A stretch of DNA of 64,000 nt from Nonomuraea helvata (GTDB taxonomy: Bacteria; Actinomycetota; Actinomycetes; Streptosporangiales; Streptosporangiaceae), in assembly GCF_039535785.1 (NCBI RefSeq), contig NZ_BAAAXV010000009.1, positions 434,001 through 498,000 on the forward strand. The letters are read 5' to 3'. Below, piece by piece: positions 41,469 to 50,506 of the stretch (its first letter is position 1; each line of letters begins with the position of its first letter). The notes below the pieces were generated by a model. That model searched no databases. It was not told where the DNA came from and saw only the letters and a program-made list of their open reading frames with translations. A program made the position numbers and the translations under genes.

Positions 41469-42092
41469 ATGCCTCCCACCCGCAAATACGAGCAGCGGCT
41501 ACGGGCCAAGGCCGCCGACCAGACCCGGCGGCGCATCCTGGACGCCGTCTACCAGTGCTTGATCGAGGCCCCCTCAGAGCAGGTCGGCATGGACACGGTG
41601 GCCAAGCTCGCCGAAGTGTCCCGCTCGACGATCTACACCGTGTTCGGATCACGGGCGGGGCTGTTCGATGCGCTCGGCATGGACCTGCTCCACCGCGGAG
41701 GCTTCGCCGACATGGTCAACGCCGTACTGCAACCTGACGCCCGGCGCGGACTTCGCGACGGGATCACCGGAAACGTGCACATGTACGCCGCGCACCGCGA
41801 CGTACTACGCACCCTGTTCTCCATGGCGCAACTCGACGCCGACGCCGTCGGCGGCACCGTACGCCGCCTGGAGGACGGCCGCGCCCAAGGCATGAACGAT
41901 CTGGCCCGACGCCTCCACGATCAAGGCGCGCTCCGCGACGAGGTCACCGTGGACCACGCCGGTCACCTGCTCTGGCTTCACACCAGCTTCGACGCCTTCG
42001 ACCTGCTGTTCAGCGGACGGTCACTGCCGACCGACGCCGTCGCCACTTTGCTGGCCGACGCCGCCGAACGCGCCCTATGCCGCCCCACGTGA
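41469..42092 (+). CDS. TetR-family regulator
   Basis: A 207-residue TetR protein. The HTH is TRRRILDAVYQCLIEAPSEQVGMDTVAKLAEVSRSTIYTVFGSRAGLFDAL. The ligand domain covers 75-205. It is divergent from the ABM-like/FMN reductase operon, and two matching 18-bp sites lie in the gap. It presumably represses that operon. Confidence 0.92.
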   Translation: MPPTRKYEQRLRAKAADQTRRRILDAVYQCLIEAPSEQVGMDTVAKLAEVSRSTIYTVFGSRAGLFDALGMDLLHRGGFADMVNAVLQPDARRGLRDGITGNVHMYAAHRDVLRTLFSMAQLDADAVGGTVRRLEDGRAQGMNDLARRLHDQGALRDEVTVDHAGHLLWLHTSFDAFDLLFSGRSLPTDAVATLLADAAERALCRPT

Positions 42093-42123
42093 CCAGGTCA
42101 GCGATCCAGCAGGTCCTGCACAT

Positions 42124-42445
42124 TTACTCACATGCCGCGGACTTGCCGGTCTTGACCTGGCCGATGAGATCCCTCAACTGCCTTACAGTGTCGGCGAGCG
42201 GCTGACGTGTGTCGATTTCCATCGTCGCCGATGCGCGGAGCAGCGGCTCGACCTCGGCCGTGTCTTTGATGATCCTCTCGCGTTCGTCGAGGGTCTTGCC
42301 GAACGGGTTGGTTTCACGGGTGGCGATGCGCTCGAGCATCACCTCAAGGGGTGCGCTGAACAAGATGACATGGTCGAACCTGGGATAGAACCTGCCTTGG
42401 TTCCTGGCCGTTCCGGCGATGAAGAGTGGGCCGCCGATCTCCTCG
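42124..42445 (-). pseudogene. P-loop kinase-like gene, N-terminally truncated
   Basis: The surviving reading frame encodes the C-terminal third of an AAA/shikimate-kinase-like P-loop protein: PLFIAGTARNQGRFYP, then DHVILFSAPLEVMLERIATR and NPFGKTLDERERIIKDTAEVEPLLR. The N-terminal Walker A region is absent because the frame runs into the dispersed repeat at 42429-42535, after which comes trpS. An internal TTG could start a 79-residue remnant, but it would lack the nucleotide-binding loop. A truncated, non-functional gene is the simplest reading. Confidence 0.75.
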
Positions 42446-42535
42446 GGCGACAGGGCGGCCTTGGGCGATAGCGCGGCCGAAGGCCGCCTGAGGGAGGGCA
42501 GCCCGAGCGACAGCGAGGACCGCTCGGGGCGGGCT
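42429..42535. repeat. Dispersed repeat, copy B
   Basis: About 107 bp matching 38392-38479, with an extra 19 bp (a short GCGGCC-flanked duplication). Contains hairpins GCGGCC-GAA-GGCCGC and CCCGAGCG/CGCTCGGG (11-nt loop). It lies exactly where the P-loop kinase gene is cut off, between that remnant and trpS. Confidence 0.8.
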
Positions 42536-42585
42536 CCAGCAGGCTCACCCGGTAACAGGGCAACGGGTGGGTGGAGCCGCGCGAC

Positions 42586-43599
42586 CTACAGCGTGGGGAG
42601 GAAGCCGACCTTGTCGCGGACGTCGGCCATGGTCTGCCTGGCCACCGCCGACGCGCGTTCCGCGCCGATGGCGAGCAGGCGGTCGAGCTCCGCCTCGTCC
42701 GACAGCAGCTTCTCCGTGCGCTCCCTGATGGGCGTGAACGTGTCGGCCACCGCCTCCGCCACGTCCTTCTTGAACGTGCCGTACCCCTGCCCCTCATAGC
42801 GGGCCACCAGCTCGGGGATGGGCGTGCCGGTCAGCGCGGACTGGATGCGGAGCAGGTTGGAGATGCCGGGCTTGTTCTCCTCGTCGAAGATCACCTCGGA
42901 GCCGGTGTCCGTGACCGCCCGCATGACCTTCTTGCGCAGCGGGCCGGGCTGCTCCAGGACGTCGAGGATGCCGGCGGGGCTCGAGGAGCTCTTCGACATC
43001 TTCGCCGTCGGGTCCTGGAGGTCGGTGATCTTCTCGACCTCCTTGAGGATGTACGGCTCCGGCAGCGTGAACGTCTCGCCGAAGCGGTGGTTGAAGCGCT
43101 GGCCCAGGTCGCGGGTGAGCTCCAGGTGCTGCTTCTGGTCGGCCCCCACGGGGACGCGGTCGGCCTGGTAGAGCAGGATGTCGGCGGCCTGCAGGATCGG
43201 GTACGTGAAGAGGCCGACGCTGGCCGCGCTCTCGCCGAACTTGGCCGACTTGTCCTTGAACTGGGTCATCCGGCCCGCCTCGCCCATGCCGGTGAGGCAG
43301 ATCAGGATCCACGCGAGCTCGGTGTGCTCGCGTACGTGCGACTGCACGAAGACGGTGGACCGCTCCGGGTCGAGGCCGGCGGCGAAGAGCTGGGCGGCGG
43401 CCACGCGGCTGCGGCGGCGCAGCGCGGCGGGCTCGGTCGGCACCGTGATCGCGTGGAGGTCGACCACGCAGTAGAAGGCGTCGTGGGTCTCCTGCAGCGT
43501 GACCCACTGGCGGACCGCACCCAGGTAATTGCCCAGGTGGAAGGAGTCCGCTGTGGGCTGGATGCCGGAGAGAACACGAGGTCTGGCCATAGCAGCCAA
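42586..43599 (-). CDS. trpS: Tryptophanyl-tRNA synthetase
   Basis: A 337-residue class I synthetase that charges tRNA-Trp. The HIGH-like motif is SFHLGNY (H21-L-G-N), the KMSKS motif is AKMSKSSSS near residue 200. Other features are GIQPTAD at the N terminus and YPILQAADILLYQADRVPVGADQKQHLELTRDLG. Normal length. Either the ATG at 43599 or the one three codons later may be used. Neighbour of the CNNM/CorC-like gene. Confidence 0.96.
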   Translation of the reverse strand: MAAMARPRVLSGIQPTADSFHLGNYLGAVRQWVTLQETHDAFYCVVDLHAITVPTEPAALRRRSRVAAAQLFAAGLDPERSTVFVQSHVREHTELAWILICLTGMGEAGRMTQFKDKSAKFGESAASVGLFTYPILQAADILLYQADRVPVGADQKQHLELTRDLGQRFNHRFGETFTLPEPYILKEVEKITDLQDPTAKMSKSSSSPAGILDVLEQPGPLRKKVMRAVTDTGSEVIFDEENKPGISNLLRIQSALTGTPIPELVARYEGQGYGTFKKDVAEAVADTFTPIRERTEKLLSDEAELDRLLAIGAERASAVARQTMADVRDKVGFLPTL

Positions 43600-43604
43600 T
43601 TGTG

Positions 43605-44918
43605 TCAGGAATCCCGCTCAGGCGGCGACTCGGTCACGGAACGTCGTTTCACTCTAACCCTGGAGATACGGCGGCCGTCCAGCTCGGTTACTGTCATCTC
43701 AAATCCCGTTATTTCCACCTTTTCCCCGACGGCTGGCACATGCCCCAGCATCGCCATGACGAACCCGGCCAGCGTCTCGTACGGGCCGTCCGGCAGCCGG
43801 AGGCCGGTCTCGCCGGCGAAGTCGTTGAGGTTCGTGAGGCCGTCGATCTCGATCTCCCCGGCGGGCAGGATCACGACGTCCTCCTCGACGTCGTACTCGT
43901 CCCTGATGTCCCCGATCAGCTCCTCGACCAGGTCCTCCATGGTCACGATGCCTGCCGTGCCGCCGTACTCGTCCACCACGATCGCCAGGTGCTGCCCCTC
44001 GTCGCGCATCTCGTTCAGGGTGCTGAGCAGCCGCTTCGACGCGGGCACGAACTTCGCCGGCCGGATCGGCACCACCGCGCTGATCGGCTCGGTCCGCCCG
44101 TTGAGCTCGGGGTCCAGCAGGTCCCGTACGTGCACGAACCCGATGACCTCGTCGTACGTGTCCCGGTAGACGGGGAAGCGCGAGTGCGGCAGCCCGGCGG
44201 CCAGGCGGGCCGCATCGTCCAGCGGCGTGTCGGCGTCCATGAACTCCACCTCGGTACGCGGCAGCATCACCTCCCTGAGCTGCCGCTTCCCCGCCGCGAA
44301 CACCTCGGCGATCAGCTTGCGCTCGTCAGCGGTGAGATCGGTGTGCCCGACCACCATGTCGCGCAGCTCCTCGGTGGTGACCTCCTCACGGCCGGCCTCC
44401 GGGTTACCGCCGAGCAACCGGACCACGAGGTCGGTGGACTTCGACAGCATCCAGATGATCGGCCGCGACAGGGACGCGATCCGGTCGAGGAACGGGGCCA
44501 CGTACAGCGACAGGCCCTCGGCCCGCTGCAGCGCCAGGCGCTTGGGCGCCAGCTCGCCCAGCACCAGCGACGTGTACGAGATCGCCAGCGTCACCAGCAC
44601 GAGCGCGAGCACGGGCGCGACGGCAGCGGGCACCCGCCACTGCTCGAGCAGGGGCACCAGTTGCCCGGAGAGCCGGTCGGCGCCGAACGCGGCCGACAGC
44701 ATGGTGGCCACGGTGACGCCGATCTGGACGGCGGACAGGAAGCGGTTGGGGTCACGGGCGAGCTTGGCCACCCGCTCGCCCCGTCGGCCCCGCTGCGAGA
44801 GTTTGCGAACCTGGCTGTCCCGGAGGGAGACCATCGCGATCTCGGCGGCGGCGAAGAAGCCCCCGATCAGGATGAACAGCAGAACCAGGGCGATGTTGGC
44901 CGCGACGGTGTCAAACAT
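43605..44918 (-). CDS. Hemolysin/CNNM-CorC-family membrane protein with CBS pair
   Basis: A 437-residue membrane protein. The N-terminal DUF21/CNNM domain (1-190) has about four helices and the ending VLGELAPKRLALQRAEG. A CBS pair follows (about 210-335: MLPRTEVEFMDADTPL, SRFPVYRDTYDEVIGFVHVRDLL, VVDEYGGTAGIVTMEDLVEELIGDI). A C-terminal CorC/transporter-associated domain completes it (about 350-430: DEYDVEEDVVILPAGEIEIDGLTNLNDF). Related proteins are linked to magnesium/cobalt transport. It sits directly upstream of trpS with only five bases between, so they may be cotranscribed. Confidence 0.92.
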   Translation of the reverse strand: MFDTVAANIALVLLFILIGGFFAAAEIAMVSLRDSQVRKLSQRGRRGERVAKLARDPNRFLSAVQIGVTVATMLSAAFGADRLSGQLVPLLEQWRVPAAVAPVLALVLVTLAISYTSLVLGELAPKRLALQRAEGLSLYVAPFLDRIASLSRPIIWMLSKSTDLVVRLLGGNPEAGREEVTTEELRDMVVGHTDLTADERKLIAEVFAAGKRQLREVMLPRTEVEFMDADTPLDDAARLAAGLPHSRFPVYRDTYDEVIGFVHVRDLLDPELNGRTEPISAVVPIRPAKFVPASKRLLSTLNEMRDEGQHLAIVVDEYGGTAGIVTMEDLVEELIGDIRDEYDVEEDVVILPAGEIEIDGLTNLNDFAGETGLRLPDGPYETLAGFVMAMLGHVPAVGEKVEITGFEMTVTELDGRRISRVRVKRRSVTESPPERDS

Positions 44919-45004
44919 GGTGGTTGGCAGCGTACTCGGCGACTTTCCCGCGTATGCTGAACGGCAAGCCGTACAAAATCAAACATATTTGAACAGGAGC
45001 GCAC

Positions 45005-45955
45005 ATGAGGCTACTGGTCACCGGAGGTGCCGGATACGTCGGCAGTGTCGTCGCGGCACAGCTCATCGAGGCAGGGCACGACGTGACCGTACTCGACGAC
45101 CTGTCAACGGGACATCAGGACGCGGTCCCGGAAGGTGCCAGATTTGTCCAAAAAAGCATCACGGAGGCGCATGACGCGCTCGACGGCATGGACGCGGTGC
45201 TGCACTTCGCGGCCAAGTCGCTGGTGGGCGAGTCCGTGGAGAAGCCGGGGCTCTACTGGTCCAACAACCTCGGCGGCACGCTGGCCCTGCTCGACGCCAT
45301 GCGGGACAAGGGGGTGGGCAGGATCGTGTTCTCCTCGACGGCGGCCACGTACGGCGAGCCCGAACGCTCCCCGATCGAGGAGGACGACCCGACGCGCCCG
45401 ACCAACCCCTACGGCGCCTCCAAGCTGGCCGTGGACACCGCGCTGAGCGCGTTCGCGGGGATCCGGGGCCTGGGAGCGGTGAGCCTGCGGTACTTCAACG
45501 TGGCCGGGGCCTACGGCCGCTACCGCGAGCGGCACACGATCGAGACCCACCTCATCCCGAACGTCCTGAAGGTGGCGACCGGCGAGCGGGAGTCCGTGAG
45601 CGTCTTCGGCACCGACTACGCGACGCCCGACGGCACCTGCGTGCGCGACTACATCCACGTGGTCGACCTCGCGCGGGCGCACCTGCTGGCGCTGGAGGCG
45701 ATCGTGCCAGGCCGGCACCAGATCTACAACCTGGGCAGCGGCAGCGGGTTCAGCGTGCAGGAGGTGATCTCCGTCTGCCGCGAGGTCACCGGGCACGAGA
45801 TCCCGGCCGTCGTCGCGGACCGCCGCCCCGGCGACCCGGCCGTGCTGGTCGCGTCGTCCGCGAGGATCCAGCGCGAGCTGGGCTGGAAGGCCGAGCGGCC
45901 GTCGCTACGCGACATCGTGTCCGACGCGTGGGACGCGCTTTCCGCAAATGCGTGA
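45005..45955 (+). CDS. galE: UDP-glucose 4-epimerase
   Basis: A 316-residue short-chain dehydrogenase/epimerase that interconverts UDP-glucose and UDP-galactose. The Rossmann loop is GGAGYVG (7-13), and catalytic Y136-xxx-K140 (YGASK) with SSTAATYG upstream are present. The substrate-binding region is RYFNVAGAYGRYRERHTIETHLIPN. AACAGGAG lies upstream of the ATG. It supplies UDP-galactose for cell-surface sugars. Divergent from the CNNM/CorC gene. Confidence 0.95.
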   Translation: MRLLVTGGAGYVGSVVAAQLIEAGHDVTVLDDLSTGHQDAVPEGARFVQKSITEAHDALDGMDAVLHFAAKSLVGESVEKPGLYWSNNLGGTLALLDAMRDKGVGRIVFSSTAATYGEPERSPIEEDDPTRPTNPYGASKLAVDTALSAFAGIRGLGAVSLRYFNVAGAYGRYRERHTIETHLIPNVLKVATGERESVSVFGTDYATPDGTCVRDYIHVVDLARAHLLALEAIVPGRHQIYNLGSGSGFSVQEVISVCREVTGHEIPAVVADRRPGDPAVLVASSARIQRELGWKAERPSLRDIVSDAWDALSANA

Positions 45956-45989
45956 TACGGCACCCAGAAATGTGCTGTGATACCGAAAT

Positions 45990-46130
45990 GTGAGGAACTT
46001 TTCACCAAGGGTCACGAAGCTGCTCTTCGGTGTCCTCATCGTGACCGGTAGCCTGCTGGCCTCCGCGGGCGTGATCTTCGCCACGCCGCAGGCCGCACCC
46101 GCCGAGCAGCGCGTGTCCTGTCCACCCTGA
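45990..46130 (+). CDS. 46-residue hydrophobic or secreted peptide
   Basis: GTG at 45990 to TGA ending 46130 encodes a 46-residue peptide: basic start VRNFSPRVTKLLF, one hydrophobic segment with GVLIVTGSLLASAGVIF, then ATPQAAPAEQRVSCPP. The layout fits a signal peptide with a possible AxA-type cleavage site near ATPQAA, leaving a very short cysteine-containing mature part. The Shine-Dalgarno is weak. It is too short for most gene finders. A terminator follows two bases after the stop, supporting transcription through it, perhaps as the last gene after galE. Confidence 0.5.
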   Translation: MRNFSPRVTKLLFGVLIVTGSLLASAGVIFATPQAAPAEQRVSCPP

Positions 46131-46131
46131 A

Positions 46132-46156
46132 GCCCCCCGCTCTCTGCGCGGGGGGC
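46132..46156. terminator. Bidirectional terminator GCCCCCCGC/GCGGGGGGC
   Basis: A 9-bp stem (46132-46140 with 46148-46156) sits between the galE-side peptide and the convergent mdh stop. Confidence 0.75.
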
Positions 46157-46166
46157 GGGCAGGGCA

Positions 46167-47138
46167 TCAGATCAGGCCGAGCTCCTTCACCGCGTCGCGC
46201 TCCTCAGCCAGCTCGCGCACGCTGGCGTCGATCCTGTCGCGGGAGAACGCGTCGATCTCGAGCCCCTGGATGATCTCGAACTTGCCGTTCGCCGCACGGA
46301 CGGGGAACGACGAGATGAGCCCCTCAGGAACCCCGTAGGAGCCGTCGGAGACGACGGCGGCGGAGGTCCAGTCGGTGCCGTTGACCCAGTCGTAGACGTG
46401 GTCCACGGCCGCGTTGGCGGCCGAGGCGGCCGAGGAGGCGCCACGGGCCTCGATGATGGCGGCGCCGCGCTTGGCGACCGTCGGGATGAACGTCTCGCGC
46501 AGCCACTCGGGGTCGACCTGCTCGGCCGCGATCTTGCCGCCGACCTCGGCGTGGAACAGGTCGGGGTACTGCGTCGCGGAGTGGTTGCCCCAGATCGTCA
46601 TCTTCTTGATCTCGGTGACCGGGACCTGCAGCTTGGCGGCCAGCTGGGACAGCGCGCGGTTGTGGTCGAGCCTGGTCATCGCGGTGAAGCGGTCGGCAGG
46701 CACGTCGGGCGCGTTCTGCTGGGCGATGAGGGCGTTGGTGTTGGCCGGGTTGCCCACGACCAGGACCTTGATGTCGTCGGCGGCGTGGTCGTTGATCGCC
46801 TTGCCCTGTGGGCCGAAGATGCCGCCGTTGGCGCCGAGGAGGTCGCCGCGCTCCATGCCGGCCTTGCGCGGCATGGCGCCGACCAGCAGGGCGACGTTGG
46901 CGCCGTCGAAGGCGACGTTGGGGTCGTCGGTGATCTCGATGCCGGACAGCAGCGGGAACGCGCAGTCGTCGAGCTCCATGGCGGTGCCCTCAGCGGCCTT
47001 CACCGCCTGCGGGATCTCCAGCAGGCTGAGCTTGACCGGGACGTCGGCACCGAGCAGCTGCCCCGACGCGATGCGGAACAGCAGTGCGTAGCCGATCTGG
47101 CCGGCTGCTCCGGTGACGGTCACCTTGACGGGCCCCAT
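46167..47138 (-). CDS. mdh: Malate dehydrogenase
   Basis: A 323-residue NAD-dependent malate dehydrogenase of the tricarboxylic acid cycle (plant-chloroplast/actinobacterial group). The cofactor loop is GAAGQIGYALLFRIASG; the NPANTNA segment follows. The substrate and catalytic residues lie in AMTRLDHNRALSQLA and WGNHSATQYPD (catalytic histidine). The C-terminal SDGSYGVPEGLISSFPV is typical. Core gene, transcribed alone. Confidence 0.97.
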   Translation of the reverse strand: MGPVKVTVTGAAGQIGYALLFRIASGQLLGADVPVKLSLLEIPQAVKAAEGTAMELDDCAFPLLSGIEITDDPNVAFDGANVALLVGAMPRKAGMERGDLLGANGGIFGPQGKAINDHAADDIKVLVVGNPANTNALIAQQNAPDVPADRFTAMTRLDHNRALSQLAAKLQVPVTEIKKMTIWGNHSATQYPDLFHAEVGGKIAAEQVDPEWLRETFIPTVAKRGAAIIEARGASSAASAANAAVDHVYDWVNGTDWTSAAVVSDGSYGVPEGLISSFPVRAANGKFEIIQGLEIDAFSRDRIDASVRELAEERDAVKELGLI

Positions 47139-47196
47139 GGCCTTCCCCTCACTCGCGGGATATTCGCTGACGCTTTGGGATGTTACCCGCTTGTCA

Positions 47197-49218
47197 TCAG
47201 CAGGTTTCCATCGCGGGGACCTTCAGCTCGGGTTTGAAGTCGACCCTGGCGAAATGCCTGGTGAGGAGCTGCTTCATGAAGCCCGTACGGTAGAGGTCGG
47301 CGATCACGGCCTTGACCGCCTTGCAGGTCTTGACGTCGCCGTTCCTGATGCCGACGGCGTAACGCTCGTTGTCGAGCTTGGCGCCGAGGATCTTGTAACG
47401 CATGTTCTCGCGGGCGGCGAACCCGGCCAGGATCAGGTCGTCGCCGGGGACCGCGTCCACTTCGCCGCTCCTGAGCCGGTCCATACAGAGGGCGTAGTTG
47501 CCGGCGCTGACGGGTTCGACCTTCACCTTGTCCTGTACCTCGCCGACGGACGGGCTGTCGGGCGCGCAGAGCTTCTTGCCCTCCAGGTCGTCGAGGGAGT
47601 CGATGCCGCTGCCCGCGCGGACGAGGACGTCGTGGTGCGCCAGGTAGTACGGCCCGGCGAACTGCGTCTCGCTGTTGTCGACCGAGTACGTGGCCACGAC
47701 CAGGTCGACCTCGCCGTCGGCCAGGGCACTGGCCCGGGTGTCCCTGGTGACCTGGACGAACTCAGGATCCTTCGCCCCTAACTCCGCGGCGATGCGCCTG
47801 GCGACCTCGACGTCGAAGCCCTCGAAGCCGCCGCTGTCCAGCAGGCCGACGCCGGGCAGGTCGGCTTTGACGCCGATCGCGATTTTGCCGGTCTGTGCAA
47901 CCTTGTCGACAACTGTGGCGAACGTGCCGGGAACCTCCTGATTGGCCGTCTCGCTCGGCTCCGGCTGCTCGCCTAACGCCAGGGGCCAGCCCTTCATCGC
48001 CAGCGCGACGGCCGCCGCAGCGAGCAGGACGATCGCGGTGGCCAGCGCGATCCACACCTTCGCGCGGCGCGACCGCGCGGGGGCGGCGGGCTCGGTCAGC
48101 TGGTACGGCGCGGCCTCCGGCGGCGTCGTCACGGCCGCCTCGTTACGCCCGGGCTCGTTACGCACGGGCTCGCCACGTACGGGCTCGTTCGGGGCGGGTT
48201 GGTTACGTGCCGGCTCGTTGGGGGCGGGTTGGTTACGTGCCGGCTCGTTGGGGGCGGGTTGGTTGGGGGAGGGCGGCGCCGCCGGGGCGGCGTCCTTCCG
48301 GGAGGGCAGGTCCGTGATCGACCCGGCGGACACCCTGCTGAACGGCGTGGTGTCGTCACTGGCCACCTGCACGCCCCTGGTGAGCACCGCCGTGGACGCC
48401 CCCACCGTGGACGGCTGGCCGAGCAGCCGCAGCAGGATCTGGTCGGCGGAGGGCCGGTCGGCCGGCGACTTGGCCAGCGCGGAGCGCACCACGCCCTGCA
48501 GCGGCTCCGGCATCATGCCGACATCGACCTGGTGGTTGAGGATGCGGTTGAGCACCACCGCGATGGAGTTGCCCTCGAACGCCTGCTTCCCGGTGGCCGC
48601 GAACGCGATGGTGGCGCCCCACGAGAACACGTCCGTATACGGCCCCACGTCGTCGCCGGCGATCTGCTCCGGCGCCATGTAGGCGGGCGTGCCGATGGCC
48701 CGGCTGGTGATCGTGCCGGTGGAGTCGATGATCCGGGCGATGCCGAAGTCCACGACGCGCGGCCCGTCGGCGGCGATCAGCACGTTGTCGGGCTTGAAGT
48801 CCCGGTGGACGATCGAGGCGTGGTGGATCGCGGTGAGCGCGGTGGCGGTGCCGATGGCCAGCCGGTCGAGCACGGTGCCGGTGAGCGGCCCGTCGGTCTC
48901 GATGATCTCCCTGAGCGGCCGGCCGTCGATGTACTCGCTCGCGATGTACGGCGTGTTGCCGTCGAGATCGGCCTCCATCACCCGGGCCGTGCAGAACGAC
49001 GCCACCCGCTGCGCCGCCTTCAGCTCCCTCGCGAAACGCGACCTGGCGATCGTGTCACCGCTGAACTTGACATGCAGGAGCTTGATCGCGGCGCGCTCCC
49101 CCTTGTCGTTGACGCCCAGGTAAACGATGCCCTGACCGCCTTCTCCGATCCGTCCGGACAACCGGAAGGACCCCAGATGGGCGGGATCGCCGGTGACCAG
49201 CGGCGAGATTTGCGGCAT
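47197..49218 (-). CDS. Ser/Thr protein kinase fused to extracellular amino-acid-binding (GlnH/SBP_bac_3-like) domain
   Basis: A 673-residue transmembrane sensor kinase. The kinase domain (17-275) has the glycine loop GEGGQG (25-30), K46, the catalytic loop H138-R-D140-FKPDN, DFG (157-159) and APE (MAPEQ). A linker of about 100 residues holds near-perfect repeats NQPAPNEPAR. One membrane helix (about 388-408) follows. The external domain (about 435-670) is a type 3 solute-binding protein: GKIAIGVKADLPGVGLLD, then FEGFDVEVARRIAAELG, DLVVATYSVDNSETQFAGPYYLAHHDVLVR and LEGKKLCAPDSPSVGEV. Ligand is likely an amino acid. All kinase residues are intact. Confidence 0.93.
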   Translation of the reverse strand: MPQISPLVTGDPAHLGSFRLSGRIGEGGQGIVYLGVNDKGERAAIKLLHVKFSGDTIARSRFARELKAAQRVASFCTARVMEADLDGNTPYIASEYIDGRPLREIIETDGPLTGTVLDRLAIGTATALTAIHHASIVHRDFKPDNVLIAADGPRVVDFGIARIIDSTGTITSRAIGTPAYMAPEQIAGDDVGPYTDVFSWGATIAFAATGKQAFEGNSIAVVLNRILNHQVDVGMMPEPLQGVVRSALAKSPADRPSADQILLRLLGQPSTVGASTAVLTRGVQVASDDTTPFSRVSAGSITDLPSRKDAAPAAPPSPNQPAPNEPARNQPAPNEPARNQPAPNEPVRGEPVRNEPGRNEAAVTTPPEAAPYQLTEPAAPARSRRAKVWIALATAIVLLAAAAVALAMKGWPLALGEQPEPSETANQEVPGTFATVVDKVAQTGKIAIGVKADLPGVGLLDSGGFEGFDVEVARRIAAELGAKDPEFVQVTRDTRASALADGEVDLVVATYSVDNSETQFAGPYYLAHHDVLVRAGSGIDSLDDLEGKKLCAPDSPSVGEVQDKVKVEPVSAGNYALCMDRLRSGEVDAVPGDDLILAGFAARENMRYKILGAKLDNERYAVGIRNGDVKTCKAVKAVIADLYRTGFMKQLLTRHFARVDFKPELKVPAMETC
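48188..48263 (-). repeat. 30-bp direct repeats in the kinase linker
   Basis: Repeated GGTTACGTGCCGGCTCGTTG plus GGGGCGGGTT units encode NQPAPNEPAR decapeptides, about 2.5 copies. Linker length may vary between strains. Confidence 0.75.
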
Positions 49219-49363
49219 TCGTCATCCCCACGTGTGCTGAACCCCAATCACGCAAACTTTACGACGGTCAGCAACTTCTCAGGGATCCGTTAACCGTTCG
49301 TGACGTCACGGTTTTACTCGACTCGTCGGGTGTCCGGCCGATCTACGTGGCAGGGTGAGGATC

Positions 49364-50499
<1,136 letters not shown>

Positions 50500-50506
<7 letters not shown>

